Assembly: GCA_015234045.1 (NCBI GenBank) | Contig: JADFWU010000047.1 | Span: 1 to 22,913 of the forward strand | Length of the DNA: 22,913 nucleotides | DNA from: Magnetococcales bacterium | GTDB lineage: Bacteria; Pseudomonadota; Magnetococcia; Magnetococcales; JADFWU01 | Direction: 5' to 3' | Shown here: one piece after another, positions 1-10,449 of the stretch | Position numbering within the stretch: position 1 is the stretch's first letter | Layout: each line of letters starts with the position of its first letter | Notes under the pieces: model-generated | The model's database searches: none | Seen by the model: only the letters and a program-made list of their open reading frames with translations | Told to the model about the DNA's origin: nothing | Made by a program: the position numbers and the translations under genes

Positions 1-1
1 T

Positions 2-187
2 GGTAATATTTTTGCTCTGATGATCTGCTTTGCATATCAAAAGCGGCGCAAAAACATCACCAGGGCTTCCACTCAGGTTGTGCCCCATTGTCAAATTTTG
101 GATCGAAATGACTATAGAATCACTGACAGGATGGTTCAGACAGCGATATCGCAGAAGATAAATAAAGCGGCAGGTAACGTGTTTTAG
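2..187 (+). CDS. Possible C-terminal fragment of an unidentified membrane protein (cut by window edge)
   Basis: An open frame of about 61 codons runs from base 2 to a TAG at 185-187 and has no start inside the window, as expected for the 3' end of a longer gene. The first dozen residues are hydrophobic (around NIFALMICFAY), followed by a basic stretch QKRRKN and a polar tail. This would suit the last membrane segment and cytoplasmic tail of a membrane protein. It would be convergent with the DAHP synthase gene, with the hairpin at 221-261 between them. An open frame this short can occur by chance, and I recognise no family. Confidence 0.3.
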   Translation, partial: GNIFALMICFAYQKRRKNITRASTQVVPHCQILDRNDYRITDRMVQTAISQKINKAAGNVF

Positions 188-220
188 CGTTTGAGTGAGG
201 GTAAAATAGAGAATGCATGA

Positions 221-261
221 CCATCCACCGGAGCAAAACAGGTGATTGCTCCGGTGGATGG
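221..261 (-). terminator. 16-bp perfect hairpin after the DAHP synthase gene
   Basis: Bases 221-236 (CCATCCACCGGAGCAA) pair perfectly with 246-261 around a 9-nt loop. The hairpin lies just past the stop codon of the minus-strand DAHP synthase gene (268-270). There is no immediate run of T on the exit side; a short TTTT comes only about 15 nt later on the minus strand. It may be an imperfect intrinsic terminator or a 3'-end stabilising structure between convergent genes. Confidence 0.6.
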
Positions 262-267
262 TGTTGC

Positions 268-1617
268 TTACTTCTGTTTGGAAAGCACTTCAGCGATCAT
301 AAAGCAGATGTCCAGACTTTGCTGGGCATTCAGGCGTGGATCACAGGTGGTTTCATAGCGGTTAGGCAGGTGCTCTTCCTTGACCTCGTGGGAGCCGCCC
401 ACACACTCGGTGACATTGTCGCCGGTCAGTTCAAAATGAACGCCGCCGGGCCAAGTGCCTTCTGCTTGATGGATCTCAAAGAACTGTTTGATTTCACCAA
501 GAATGTTGGAAATGTCCCGCGTTTTGAGACCCGAGGTGCTGGAGAATGTGTTGCCGTGCATGGGATCACAACTCCAGACCACCGAACGGCCCTCTTTTTC
601 AACGCCGCGAATCAGTTTCGGTAGATTGTCAGCAATCTTATCTGCACCGAAACGGGTGATCAGAGTGAGGCGACCTGCTTCATTATCCGGGTTTAGGCGA
701 TCACACAGCGTGATGATGTCATCAGCAGTGGCGGTGGGACCAATTTTGCAGCCTAATGGGTTCTTGACACCGCGCAGAAACTCAACATGTGCACCGTCTG
801 GCTGACGGGTACGCTCGCCAATCCAAAGCAGATGGGCGGAGCAGTTGTAGTGATCGTTGGTGGTGGAGTCAACGCGAGTGAGTGCTTGTTCGTACTCCAG
901 AATCAACGCCTCATGACTGGTGAAATACTCAATCTCCTTCAAAACGGGAGCCGTGGAAGGATTGATGCCGATAATGTCCATGAAGCGCATGGCATCGCTC
1001 AACTGACCGGCCAGTTGAGCATAGCGTTGTCCCTGTGGACTATTGCGGACAAAATCCTGATTCCAGTTATGAATCTCTTGAAGGTTGGCAAAGCCACCAG
1101 AGGTGAATGCACGCAAAAGATTGAGTGTTGATGCGGATTGGAAGTATGCACGTTCCAGGCGGTCAGGATCGGGAATACGTGCCGCAGCGGTAAAATCCGG
1201 TGCATTAACAGATTCACCACGGAAGCTCGGCAGCGTTTTGGACCCTTTGGTCTCTGTGTCGCTGGAGCGGGGTTTGGCAAACTGGCCCGCAATACGGCCT
1301 ACTTTTACCACCGGTTTTTCCAGGCCGTAGGTCAAGATAACAGCCATTTGCAACAGCACTTTTAGCTTGTCACGAATGGAATCAGCGCGAAATTGCTGAA
1401 ACGATTCAGCACAGTCACCGCCTTGCAGCAAAAAAGCCTTGCCTTGGGCGACATCAGCCAAGCGTCGTTGCAGAGAGCGTACCTCACCGGCAAATACCAA
1501 AGGTGGATAGCTGCTCAGGTTGTCAAAGGTGGTTTTCAGCGCATTCTGATCGGGCCAGTTTGGCTGTTGCAAGGCTTCATGGTTTCTCCAGGAATCCGGG
1601 TTCCACGCATTTGACAT
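268..1617 (-). CDS. aroG: 3-deoxy-7-phosphoheptulonate synthase, class II (DAHP synthase)
   Basis: This cytosolic enzyme condenses phosphoenolpyruvate and erythrose 4-phosphate to DAHP, the first step of the shikimate pathway to aromatic amino acids. The 449-residue length and sequence match the class II (plant/mycobacterial) type throughout. The expected metal ligands are visible: Cys69 in QGGDCAESF, His354 in DPMHGN, Glu396 in HFELTGDN and Asp426 in TTCDPRLN. They keep the same relative spacing as in the Mycobacterium tuberculosis AroG enzyme. The N-terminus starts directly with the short form (SNAWNPDSW) and lacks the long regulatory extension of the mycobacterial protein. The ATG start is preceded by GAGGA about 9 nt upstream. 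It lies downstream of glnD on the same strand, with a gap of about 180 bp, so it probably has its own promoter. The symbol varies for class II enzymes. Confidence 0.95.
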   Translation of the reverse strand: MSNAWNPDSWRNHEALQQPNWPDQNALKTTFDNLSSYPPLVFAGEVRSLQRRLADVAQGKAFLLQGGDCAESFQQFRADSIRDKLKVLLQMAVILTYGLEKPVVKVGRIAGQFAKPRSSDTETKGSKTLPSFRGESVNAPDFTAAARIPDPDRLERAYFQSASTLNLLRAFTSGGFANLQEIHNWNQDFVRNSPQGQRYAQLAGQLSDAMRFMDIIGINPSTAPVLKEIEYFTSHEALILEYEQALTRVDSTTNDHYNCSAHLLWIGERTRQPDGAHVEFLRGVKNPLGCKIGPTATADDIITLCDRLNPDNEAGRLTLITRFGADKIADNLPKLIRGVEKEGRSVVWSCDPMHGNTFSSTSGLKTRDISNILGEIKQFFEIHQAEGTWPGGVHFELTGDNVTECVGGSHEVKEEHLPNRYETTCDPRLNAQQSLDICFMIAEVLSKQK

Positions 1618-1684
1618 GATGATGATCCTCTATTTTTATGATTGGTCAATCAGGTGCCAGTAATGCTCGGTCTGATCATACTCT

Positions 1685-1704
1685 AATCAGGCTCAATCAG
1701 GCTC
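1685..1704. repeat. 10-bp tandem duplication upstream of the DAHP synthase gene
   Basis: The decamer AATCAGGCTC occurs twice head-to-tail (1685-1694 and 1695-1704). A shorter copy, AATCAGG, lies at 1648-1654, nearer the gene. The copies sit in the glnD-aroG gap, where the aroG promoter should be, so a role as repeated protein-binding sites is possible. A chance duplication is equally possible. Confidence 0.35.
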
Positions 1705-1798
1705 AAGGCCTGTACATTTGAACAATGACACCATATTAGACAGTAAAATGGAAGTGAAGCAACGAACGACAATCATTCTTTTCTCAGTTCGGCGCTTG

Positions 1799-4696
1799 TC
1801 ATGCCTGTAGACTCAGATTTTGGATGGCATCTTTCAGACCTTCAATGACCATTGCGACTTTCTTATCATTGAGTTTTAAACCAAACATGTCTTTGGCGTA
1901 AAACACATCGACCGCCCGTTCGCCATAGGTTGCAATTTTAGCCGTACGAATCTGAATGCCCTGTCCTTCCAATAGACGTGTAATGGTGAAAAGCAGGCCG
2001 ATACGGTCAGTAGCGGTGATTTCAAGCACTGTATAGTTATCGGAAAAATCATTATCGACAATCACCGATGTCGGTACATCAAAGGTGTGTTGTTTACGTT
2101 GGTTACGTGCTGAGCGCGCCAGCAGTGCTTCTGGCTCGATTTCCCGTGCCAGTACCGAATGGAGCGTTTCCCGAATTTTTCTCAGTTTGGCCGGTGTGGT
2201 GATGGCACTGCCTTGAAGGTTTTGGACGATAAAGATATCCAGCACCATGCCATCTTTGGTGGTATTGGCATTGGCAGAGAGAATATTGACAGATTGGCTC
2301 GCCAAAGCGCCAGAGATCCGCGCAATTAAACCGGGATGATCCTGGGTATGGACCAACATGCTGGTGGTGTCGGATACCGTATTATGGGAATAGGCCACAC
2401 CCAATGGTTCAGACAGAAGTGGTTCTATTGCTTGAAAATGTTCAAGAATAGAGTCGGAATCGTAGGTGAGTAGATAGTCATCATAGAAGCGATTGAGATA
2501 GGTGTTTACCTCTGTGGTATCGTGATCCTGAGACATGGTTGCCAGTGCCTCAAGGCGTCGTGCATTGGCCAGCTGTTTGAGTTCACGGTAAGTGTAAACG
2601 CCACCACGATTCAATGCCTCTACGGAACGATAGTAGAGTTCGCGCAGTAACACCGCTTTCCACTGATTCCATACACCAGGCCCAACCGCCCGAATATCCG
2701 CCACAGTTAACAATAACAAATGTTCAAGGTGTTGGTGATCTTGTACTTGACGGGCAAACTGAGACACCGTTTGCGGATCGTTGATGTCACGCCGAAAAGC
2801 GGTTCTGGACATGATTAAATGGTGACGAACCAGCCAGGCGACCAACTCAGTATCCTGAGCGTTGAGTCCCCAGCGTGGGCAGATATGTCGAACCATTTCC
2901 TCGCCCTTGACCTCATGTTGTCCGCCTTGGCCTTTGGCGATATCATGCAGTAAAACCGCCACAGTGAGTGGAATTGGTCGCTTGACCCGGGAGATCAGGT
3001 CCGTGGCCAGAGGCAGTTCTTCGGCAAAGTCACCGCGTCGAATGCCTTCCAGGCCTTCAACCGCCCGGATGGAGTGCTCATCCACCGTGTAGACGTGAAA
3101 CATGTCATGTTGAGTCAGTCCGGAAATGCGGCCAAATTCTGGAATAAACCGGCCCAATACGCCGGCAGTATTCATCTGGTGCAGCACACGGGCGGCTTCG
3201 CGGCGGCCATCAAGCATGTTCAGAAATGTTTCACACACTTCCGGGTCGTCGCGAAACGTATCATCAATCAAGTTGAGATGCTGAGAAACCCAGCGCCGGA
3301 TTTCAGGATGAATCCGCTTGTCCAGCCGTTGAGCTACGGCAAACAGTTTCATAATCCGTGCAGGACGCTCATCAAACGCTTCTGGATGGGTTATGGCGAT
3401 AGAGTCGCCAACCAGCTGAAAAACGCCTTCAATAGGCTCTGGTGCGCTGGATCGGTTCTTTTGGTCGTGTTCTTCTTTATATTTTTGCAGAAAAATTTGT
3501 GACAGGTTGCCCACCTGTTTGGCAACGCGGTAATAACGCCGCATCAGCAGTTCCACACCGCGTACGCCCATGCGGTCGCGGTAGTCGAACTCTTCGGCAA
3601 TGTCCACCTGTTGCTGGAAGGTGAGCCGTTCATCTCGGCGACCGGCCCGATAGTGTAGCGCGTTGCGTACCCGCCAGAGAAAGTCACGACAGCGCAGAAA
3701 TGTGTGATACTCTGCTTCTGTAATCAATCCTTGTGGAATAAGATCTTTCACGCGGTTGACTTGAAACCGGTACTTGGCGATCCAGAAAAAAGTGTGAATA
3801 TCACGCAGGCCACCAGGATTCTCTTTGATATTTGGCTCAAGATAGAATAGAGAATTGCCAAACCGTTCATGGCGTTTCATCTGCTCTTCCAGCTTGAGAG
3901 TCAGAAAAGACTCCGGGTCTTTGAGCAGGATGCGTTCAAATAGTGCTGCTTGATAATTATTGAATAATGTTTTGTTGCCGGTAAGAAAGCGTGATTCCAG
4001 CATGGATGTTGCAATCTCACCATCCAGGTTGGCTTGTTCCACGCATTCGCCGATGGTACGCACGGCGTGGCCAACATCCAGATTGAGATCCCACAGGAAG
4101 TAGAGCATTTGCTCAACCTGTGCATTCAAGGCAGGATGGTCGGCATGAGGCATTAAAAACAGGAGATCAATGTCAGAAAAAGGGGCCAGCTCCGAGCGTC
4201 CATATCCACCGGTGGCAACCAAGCTAAATGAGTCTTGGGAATCACGCCGCCAAAGATGTGATGCACGGTGCGCCTGAATAAAGTCAAAAAAACGATGAAG
4301 CAGTGGCGGCTTTTTGCCATGATGCACTTGGGAGGAGGGGGGCTTTGCCTGAGGATCTTGGATTTGAATTAAAGCGTGCAGTCGTCTGAGGATATTATCC
4401 ATCAGATAACTGTGCCCTTTGACAATGAACTTGCCTTTGGCACCATCAAGATGAAATTTTCGTAGCCTTTTTCGGCCTGTTTCCAATGTGTTACGGAATA
4501 GTTCCAGTACTTCAGCGCGGATCTCTTTGTCAAGATTGGCATGGCCGTGAGCCTCTAAAATGCAGGCCAATTGTATGTCCAGATCCTCAATATCCAGGAT
4601 GTCCCGTTTGCGTAAAGTGGATGTTTTTGTCTTGGTAGACTTGGCCTTGTGCATGGAATTTGCTTTCACTTTTGTTAGGAAAAGGTTTGCATTCAC
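1799..4696 (-). CDS. glnD: Bifunctional uridylyltransferase/uridylyl-removing enzyme GlnD
   Basis: GlnD senses glutamine and adds or removes UMP on PII proteins, controlling glutamine synthetase and nitrogen-regulated genes. All expected parts are present. The nucleotidyltransferase domain has GGYGRSEL (163-170) and the catalytic SDID (Asp175, Asp177). The HD hydrolase domain has His541 in VDEHS and His584-Asp585 in LLHDIAKG. Two ACT domains lie at about 779-825 and 890-945 for glutamine sensing. At 965 residues it is slightly longer than the usual 880-950, because of a basic, low-complexity N-terminus (KAKSTKTKTSTLRKR). The called start is GTG; an in-frame ATG at 4654 would give 951 residues. 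Neither has a clear ribosome binding site. It is divergent from mreB. Confidence 0.95.
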   Translation of the reverse strand: MNANLFLTKVKANSMHKAKSTKTKTSTLRKRDILDIEDLDIQLACILEAHGHANLDKEIRAEVLELFRNTLETGRKRLRKFHLDGAKGKFIVKGHSYLMDNILRRLHALIQIQDPQAKPPSSQVHHGKKPPLLHRFFDFIQAHRASHLWRRDSQDSFSLVATGGYGRSELAPFSDIDLLFLMPHADHPALNAQVEQMLYFLWDLNLDVGHAVRTIGECVEQANLDGEIATSMLESRFLTGNKTLFNNYQAALFERILLKDPESFLTLKLEEQMKRHERFGNSLFYLEPNIKENPGGLRDIHTFFWIAKYRFQVNRVKDLIPQGLITEAEYHTFLRCRDFLWRVRNALHYRAGRRDERLTFQQQVDIAEEFDYRDRMGVRGVELLMRRYYRVAKQVGNLSQIFLQKYKEEHDQKNRSSAPEPIEGVFQLVGDSIAITHPEAFDERPARIMKLFAVAQRLDKRIHPEIRRWVSQHLNLIDDTFRDDPEVCETFLNMLDGRREAARVLHQMNTAGVLGRFIPEFGRISGLTQHDMFHVYTVDEHSIRAVEGLEGIRRGDFAEELPLATDLISRVKRPIPLTVAVLLHDIAKGQGGQHEVKGEEMVRHICPRWGLNAQDTELVAWLVRHHLIMSRTAFRRDINDPQTVSQFARQVQDHQHLEHLLLLTVADIRAVGPGVWNQWKAVLLRELYYRSVEALNRGGVYTYRELKQLANARRLEALATMSQDHDTTEVNTYLNRFYDDYLLTYDSDSILEHFQAIEPLLSEPLGVAYSHNTVSDTTSMLVHTQDHPGLIARISGALASQSVNILSANANTTKDGMVLDIFIVQNLQGSAITTPAKLRKIRETLHSVLAREIEPEALLARSARNQRKQHTFDVPTSVIVDNDFSDNYTVLEITATDRIGLLFTITRLLEGQGIQIRTAKIATYGERAVDVFYAKDMFGLKLNDKKVAMVIEGLKDAIQNLSLQA

Positions 4697-4828
4697 TTGA
4701 TGGGTTTACAGTCAGCGTGCTAATTTTCCAAGGTTAAAATTCGTCCTTGTGTGTTTTTCATGGGGAAAGGATCTACTCTGAAACCCCGTTCAGCAACCAA
4801 GGAGCAACGGCATCTGCCGGCGCAATAG

Positions 4829-5878
<1,050 letters not shown>

Positions 5879-5902
5879 TCGCTCTTGCGCTCATCCAGTA
5901 AC

Positions 5903-6769
5903 ATGGACGCCATTTTGGTGTTTCTGCGTCAATACCGCAACGAGGTGTTTGCCATCTTTCTGTTGCTCGGTGCGTTGACGTTGATGTTGACTGTCAGAAG
6001 CAGTGTTGACGGTTATCGAGATGTGCGCGGCGCGGTGATGGGTGTGGTGGGACCGGTTCAACAGGTGTTGCTGTCGCCATTGGAAGTGTGGCGCGGTGTG
6101 ACCGGACGGGTGTCAGAGTTGGTGCGTCTGGATGACGATAACCGACATCTGCGGACTGAGTTGGACGGGCTGAAGCCACGGATTTATCAGTTGGAAGAGT
6201 TGTTACAGGAGAACCGCCGATTACGCGCACTTCTCAATATGCCTGCGGTGCCTAATTATCGCACCATGGCTGCTCGGGTAGTGGGAAATAGTTCTTCGGC
6301 TTTTTCGCGTTCGTTTCTGATCAGTGCGGGTTCGTCTGATGGGGTTTCCGACCGGGTTGCTGTGGTGGGTGCTGAAGGATTGCTTGGGCGTGTGGTACAG
6401 GTCTCTCCACAGAGTAGTTTGGTGTTGTCGTTGCTGGATATTAACTCGCGGGTGCCTGTTTTGGTGCAGCGCTCTCGTGTGCGTGCCATTGCTGCGGGGT
6501 TGAACGGGCGTTATCTCAGTCTGGCATTTGTTCCCAAAGGTTCAGATATCAGAATTGGTGATAAAATGATCACCTCTGGAACCGGTGGCATCTTTCCCAA
6601 AGGGTTGTTGCTCGGTCGGGTCATCTCTGTAAAACCGCAGGATATGGGACTATTCCTACATATACTGGTCGAACCTGAAGCAGACCTGGATCGAATCGAA
6701 GAGGTGCGTTTACTGCTGAACGCCACCATGGACGTTTCATCATCTGAACAGATATTCAATACGCCGTGA
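5903..6769 (+). CDS. mreC: Rod shape-determining protein MreC
   Basis: MreC is a bitopic periplasmic scaffold that links MreB/MreD to PBP2-RodA. Counting from the ATG at 5903, residues about 14-31 form one membrane helix (EVFAIFLLLGALTLMLTV). A coiled coil follows at about 70-110 (DDDNRHLRTELDGL to LLQENRRLRALL). The beta-barrel MreC domain comes next, with motifs such as AARVVGNS, GAEGLLGRVV and LDINSRVPV. An in-frame TTG at 5885 would add six residues (MRSSSN); neither start has a strong Shine-Dalgarno, and I prefer the ATG. The stop overlaps the mreD start by 4 bp, indicating translational coupling. Confidence 0.93.
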   Translation: MDAILVFLRQYRNEVFAIFLLLGALTLMLTVRSSVDGYRDVRGAVMGVVGPVQQVLLSPLEVWRGVTGRVSELVRLDDDNRHLRTELDGLKPRIYQLEELLQENRRLRALLNMPAVPNYRTMAARVVGNSSSAFSRSFLISAGSSDGVSDRVAVVGAEGLLGRVVQVSPQSSLVLSLLDINSRVPVLVQRSRVRAIAAGLNGRYLSLAFVPKGSDIRIGDKMITSGTGGIFPKGLLLGRVISVKPQDMGLFLHILVEPEADLDRIEEVRLLLNATMDVSSSEQIFNTP

Positions 6770-7260
6770 TCTTTTCTCTGATCATCCCCTGGATTCCGGC
6801 CATGACGGTTTTTCTGGCCCTGGCGGTTCAGGAGATGGCACTGCCTTGGCATGCGTGGTCTGTGCTTCGTCCTGATCTGGTTTTGCTGTGTCTTTTTTAT
6901 TGGCGTCTCTATCGTCCTGATCGATGCGGTCCTGTACTGGGTTTCTGTGCGGGATTGGCCACTGATATTCTTTCCGGCGTTCCGCTGGGTCTGCATGCGT
7001 TTACCAAAACCATTATCGTCATGTTGATTGGCTATTTCGGCACCCGACTTCGGGGCGCTGATTTTCTGTTTCTGGTGCCAGCCATGTCGGTTATCGTTCT
7101 TCTTGAAGAGTGGGTTCAGCTCGGCTGGATTCTCATGCTACAGGGTTCTCACGTTCGTTGGGGGATCTTTGTCGGTCAACCGGTGGCGACAGCGCTTCTG
7201 ATGCCCTTGGTGGTGACTGGGTTGATTCTGGTCCATCGGGCCTGGCTGGAGGAGACCTAA
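6766..7260 (+). CDS. mreD: Rod shape-determining protein MreD
   Basis: This is a small integral inner-membrane subunit of the Rod complex. The 164-residue product is almost entirely hydrophobic, with about five membrane segments. It contains the MreD-typical middle region RPDLVLLCLFYWRLYRPDRCG followed by GFCAGLATDILSGVPLGLHAF, a well-conserved family signature. It begins with GTG inside a GTGA overlap with the mreC stop codon and ends directly before the GTG of mrdA with no spacer. Position and hydropathy make the call secure although sequence conservation in this family is low. Confidence 0.92.
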   Translation: MIFSLIIPWIPAMTVFLALAVQEMALPWHAWSVLRPDLVLLCLFYWRLYRPDRCGPVLGFCAGLATDILSGVPLGLHAFTKTIIVMLIGYFGTRLRGADFLFLVPAMSVIVLLEEWVQLGWILMLQGSHVRWGIFVGQPVATALLMPLVVTGLILVHRAWLEET

Positions 7261-9069
7261 GTGCTTGAGGATGATCTCGAACGATTTCGGTCAGGTGCGC
7301 GTCGTCGTCTGTTGGTTCTGGGTGGACTGAATGGTGTGCTGTTTGTCTTGCTGGGTGGCCGTCTTTTTCATCTTCAGGTGATGAAGGGGGGTGCTTATCG
7401 CGTGTTGGCGGAAAATAATCGAATCAGCCTTCAACCGGTCTCTGCACCGCGTGGTTTGATTCTGGATCGATTTGGTAAAATCCTGGTTGAAAACAGTCCT
7501 GATTACCGTTTGGCCGCGATTCCTGAGCTTACTGGTGGCATGCGTGGATTTTTGGACCGTGTTGCACCGATTCTATCCATGAGCGAGGAGGATCTTGAGA
7601 CAGTCCTGCGCCAAGCAAAACGGCAGCGCTCCTTTTTGCCGGTCAAAGTGCGGGCACGTCTATCCTGGGAAGAGCTCAGTCGCATTGAGGCAGAGATCTA
7701 TAATTTGCCTGGTGGCATGATTCAGGTCCAATCCATTCGTCACTATCCCTATGATAAATTAGCGGCGCATGTGCTGGGTTATTTGGGCGAGGTGAGTGAA
7801 TCGGATATTCGAGACTTCCATGATACGCGATTTCGTTCTGGTGATTTGGTGGGTAAGACCGGAACGGAGCGGGTTTATGAATCGGAGTTGCGTGGCCGGG
7901 AAGGGGTGCGCGAAGTCGAGGTGAATGCGCTGGGTCGTCAGGTGCGTGAATTAAAGCTGACACCAGCTGTTCCGGGTCAGGATCTCTATCTTACATTGGA
8001 TACGACGTTACAACAGGAATCAGAGGCTGCTCTGGCGGGTCATTCCGGTTCTGTTGTGGTTATGGATCCACGTACCGGCGAAGTGCTGGTGATGGCCAAT
8101 CAGCCCGCCTATGATCCGAACCAGTTTATTCGCGGATTTTCCAGCAAGCAGTGGAAAGCGTTGGTTTCCGATGAGGATCGGCCACTGACCAATAAAGCGA
8201 TTCAAGGTCAATATCCACCGGGTTCGACATTCAAAATGGCTGTGATACTGGCCGCATTGAAAGAGAACCGATTGACTCCGGAGGATCGTTTTACCTGTCC
8301 TGGTTATCTGGATCGGCAGGATCATCGGTTCTATTGTTGGAAGCATAGAGGTCATGGGGCGTTGAATCTGGAGCAGGCGATTGCCCAATCCTGCGATGTA
8401 TTTTTTTATAAAATTGCAGAGAAGATCGGAATAGATCCCATCGAACGCATGGCGCGAAATCTTGGGCTGGGCAGTTTAAGTGGGATTCGCCTGAATGGTG
8501 AACAGGCTGGCCTTATACCGTCACGTGCCTGGAAGCGTAAAGTTCATAAGACGATCTGGTATCCGGGTGAGACACTGATCACCGCCATTGGACAAGGCTA
8601 TGTGCTTTCCACACCGCTTCAACTGGCCAACATGACCGCTGCCATTGCCAACGGTGGGACACTGTACCGACCGGCACTAGTGCGGCCAAACAGTGGATTC
8701 AAGCCAGAGGTGTTGCGTCACAGTAGATTGAATGAAGAGCATTTGGCGCTGATAAAAAAGGGTATGGAAAAAGTCTACTACGCCCATTCAGGGACGGCAC
8801 GTAGAGCCAGGCCGGATTTTATTCGAGCGGCTGGAAAAACCGGAACAGCCCAGGTGGTGCGGCATCGGCGGCAAAAGGATGGTGAACTGCTTCAGGTGAC
8901 CGAACGGCGTTTTATGGATCATGCGTTGTTTGTCTGTTATGCGCCAGCAGACAAGCCGGAAATTGTCATTTCAGTGGTGATTGAGCATGGTGGACATGGT
9001 GGGGCAACAGCCGCGCCCATTGCCAAGCAGATTATGGACCGCTACTTCGACCGAAAACGGAAAAGCTGA
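7261..9069 (+). CDS. mrdA: Penicillin-binding protein 2 (elongation-specific D,D-transpeptidase)
   Basis: PBP2 cross-links new peptidoglycan during lateral wall growth, with the N-terminus in the membrane and the catalytic domain in the periplasm. One membrane helix lies at about 17-37. The pedestal/dimerisation region follows, with RGLILDRFGKILVENSP (64-80) and GKTGTERVYE (198-207). The transpeptidase motifs are complete: SxxK as STFK with catalytic Ser322, SxN-type SCD at 377-379, and KTGTA at 526-530. At 602 residues it has the normal length. The GTG start is preceded by a good GGAGGAG in the end of mreD. The stop overlaps the rodA ATG (TGATG), so the two partner enzymes are translationally coupled. 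Confidence 0.96.
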   Translation: MLEDDLERFRSGARRRLLVLGGLNGVLFVLLGGRLFHLQVMKGGAYRVLAENNRISLQPVSAPRGLILDRFGKILVENSPDYRLAAIPELTGGMRGFLDRVAPILSMSEEDLETVLRQAKRQRSFLPVKVRARLSWEELSRIEAEIYNLPGGMIQVQSIRHYPYDKLAAHVLGYLGEVSESDIRDFHDTRFRSGDLVGKTGTERVYESELRGREGVREVEVNALGRQVRELKLTPAVPGQDLYLTLDTTLQQESEAALAGHSGSVVVMDPRTGEVLVMANQPAYDPNQFIRGFSSKQWKALVSDEDRPLTNKAIQGQYPPGSTFKMAVILAALKENRLTPEDRFTCPGYLDRQDHRFYCWKHRGHGALNLEQAIAQSCDVFFYKIAEKIGIDPIERMARNLGLGSLSGIRLNGEQAGLIPSRAWKRKVHKTIWYPGETLITAIGQGYVLSTPLQLANMTAAIANGGTLYRPALVRPNSGFKPEVLRHSRLNEEHLALIKKGMEKVYYAHSGTARRARPDFIRAAGKTGTAQVVRHRRQKDGELLQVTERRFMDHALFVCYAPADKPEIVISVVIEHGGHGGATAAPIAKQIMDRYFDRKRKS

Positions 9070-10238
9070 TGTCACTGTTAAATCACGGAGGGCACCGCAC
9101 TTCTATTCTGGCCTCAGATATTGAGGATGTGCCGGCATTGGGTGAGCGTTTGGCGCGGTTTCCTTGGGGTTTACTGTTTTTGATCTTGATGGTGACGGGG
9201 ATTGGACTTGGAGTGCTCTATTCTGCCGTGGGTGGCGGTGAGAATGTTTCTCTATTGCTGCGTCAGTTGGGCCGGTTTGGTGGTGCGCTTACGTTGATGT
9301 TGATGTTGGCTTTTGTGGGGGATTATCGTCTGTTTCGTCGTTATGCCTATGTGATTTATGGGATAACATTGCTGTTGTTGATTTTGGTGTTGATCAAGGG
9401 CTCGGTGGGTATGGGAGCTCGGCGTTGGTTGGATTTGGGGCTCTTCCGATTTCAGCCTTCAGAGGTGATGAAAGTAGCGCTTGTGTTGGCATTGGGGCGC
9501 TATTTTCATGATCGTGCCATTTCCAAAGGGGTGCATTGGCGTGATATCTGGACACCGGCGGCCATGATTTTGGTGCCGTTGGGATTGATTGTGCAACAGC
9601 CGGATTTAGGTACGGCTGTGATGGTTTCGGTGGTGGGTTGTGTGGTGGTCTTTGCGGCAGGTCTTTCCTGGAAAGGGGTGTTTGCTGGTTTGGCCACTTT
9701 GGGGTTGTCACTGCCGATGGCTTGGAATTTCATGCATGACTATCAACAACAGCGGGTACGCACGCTGTTTTTCCCTGAAGAAGATCCACTGGGTGCGGGT
9801 TATCATATTATTCAATCCAAAATCGCTGTTGGTTCTGGCGGTGTGATGGGTAAGGGGTTTATGGCGGGCAGTCAGAGTCATCTGGATTTTCTGCCCGAAC
9901 GCCACACGGACTTCATATTTTCTGTTTTAGCGGAGGAGTGGGGTTTTTTTGGGGCATTGTTTGTTCTGTTGCTTTATATGCTGATTATACTACGCGGATT
10001 GATGATCTCAGCCAGCGCCAGGGATCGATTTGGTTTGCTGGTTGGAGTGGGTTTGACAGCGTTGTTCGGCATACAGATGGTGATCAATATCGGGATGGTT
10101 TTGGGATTGTTGCCGGTGGTTGGTATTCCTTTACCGCTGGTGAGTTATGGTGGTAGTTCACTACTGACCGTGATGATTGCCATGGGGTTGTTGGCACACA
10201 TCAGTATCCATTCCCGGCATGCTGGGCACTCGGTATGA
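9069..10238 (+). CDS. rodA: Peptidoglycan glycosyltransferase RodA (SEDS family)
   Basis: RodA polymerises lipid II into glycan strands together with PBP2. The 389-residue product has about ten membrane helices and the SEDS landmarks. These are GARRWLDLGLFRFQPSEVMK (116-135), QQPDLGTA (176-183), GKGFMAGSQSHLDFLPERHTDFIFSVLAEEWGF around the catalytic Asp281, and the C-terminal GIPLPLVSYGGSS. It has a polar N-terminal extension of about 30 residues before the first helix. It is the last gene of the mreB cluster. No clear intrinsic terminator follows it; the next gene has its own promoter about 160 bp downstream. Confidence 0.96.
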   Translation: MSLLNHGGHRTSILASDIEDVPALGERLARFPWGLLFLILMVTGIGLGVLYSAVGGGENVSLLLRQLGRFGGALTLMLMLAFVGDYRLFRRYAYVIYGITLLLLILVLIKGSVGMGARRWLDLGLFRFQPSEVMKVALVLALGRYFHDRAISKGVHWRDIWTPAAMILVPLGLIVQQPDLGTAVMVSVVGCVVVFAAGLSWKGVFAGLATLGLSLPMAWNFMHDYQQQRVRTLFFPEEDPLGAGYHIIQSKIAVGSGGVMGKGFMAGSQSHLDFLPERHTDFIFSVLAEEWGFFGALFVLLLYMLIILRGLMISASARDRFGLLVGVGLTALFGIQMVINIGMVLGLLPVVGIPLPLVSYGGSSLLTVMIAMGLLAHISIHSRHAGHSV

Positions 10239-10394
10239 GTTTTGCTATTTGAAAATAGGAATGACGGATACAAAATTCATTCAACTGCGTAACGCATATG
10301 ATAGAGGAAAAAGCTATCCCTAACCGATTGTAAATGGTAACTTTACCTAAATGGGTAGGATTGGCTGTAGTTGGTTGAGTGAAATGTTATCTGA

Positions 10395-10422
10395 TTGATT
10401 GTTTATAAGAAAACACTATAAT
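10395..10422 (+). promoter_or_regulatory. Sigma70-type promoter for the large orphan gene
   Basis: The -35 TTGATT (10395-10400) and a perfect -10 TATAAT (10417-10422) are separated by 16 bp. Initiation would fall near 10429. This puts the in-frame TTG at 10399 upstream of the transcript, so the orphan protein must start at a later codon, most simply the ATG at 10450. It also implies that the orphan gene is transcribed independently of rodA. Confidence 0.65.
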
Positions 10423-10449
10423 ACCGACGTATATTCAGCGGCACTGCTA

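Noticed and set aside
3074-3502. A 142-codon + strand frame opposite glnD
   Set aside because: It is antisense to the conserved GlnD HD and linker region and has no recognisable product.
10245-10258. CTATTT-GA-AAATAG dyad after rodA as a terminator
   Set aside because: The stem is six A-T-rich pairs with a 2-nt loop and no T-run; it is too weak to call.
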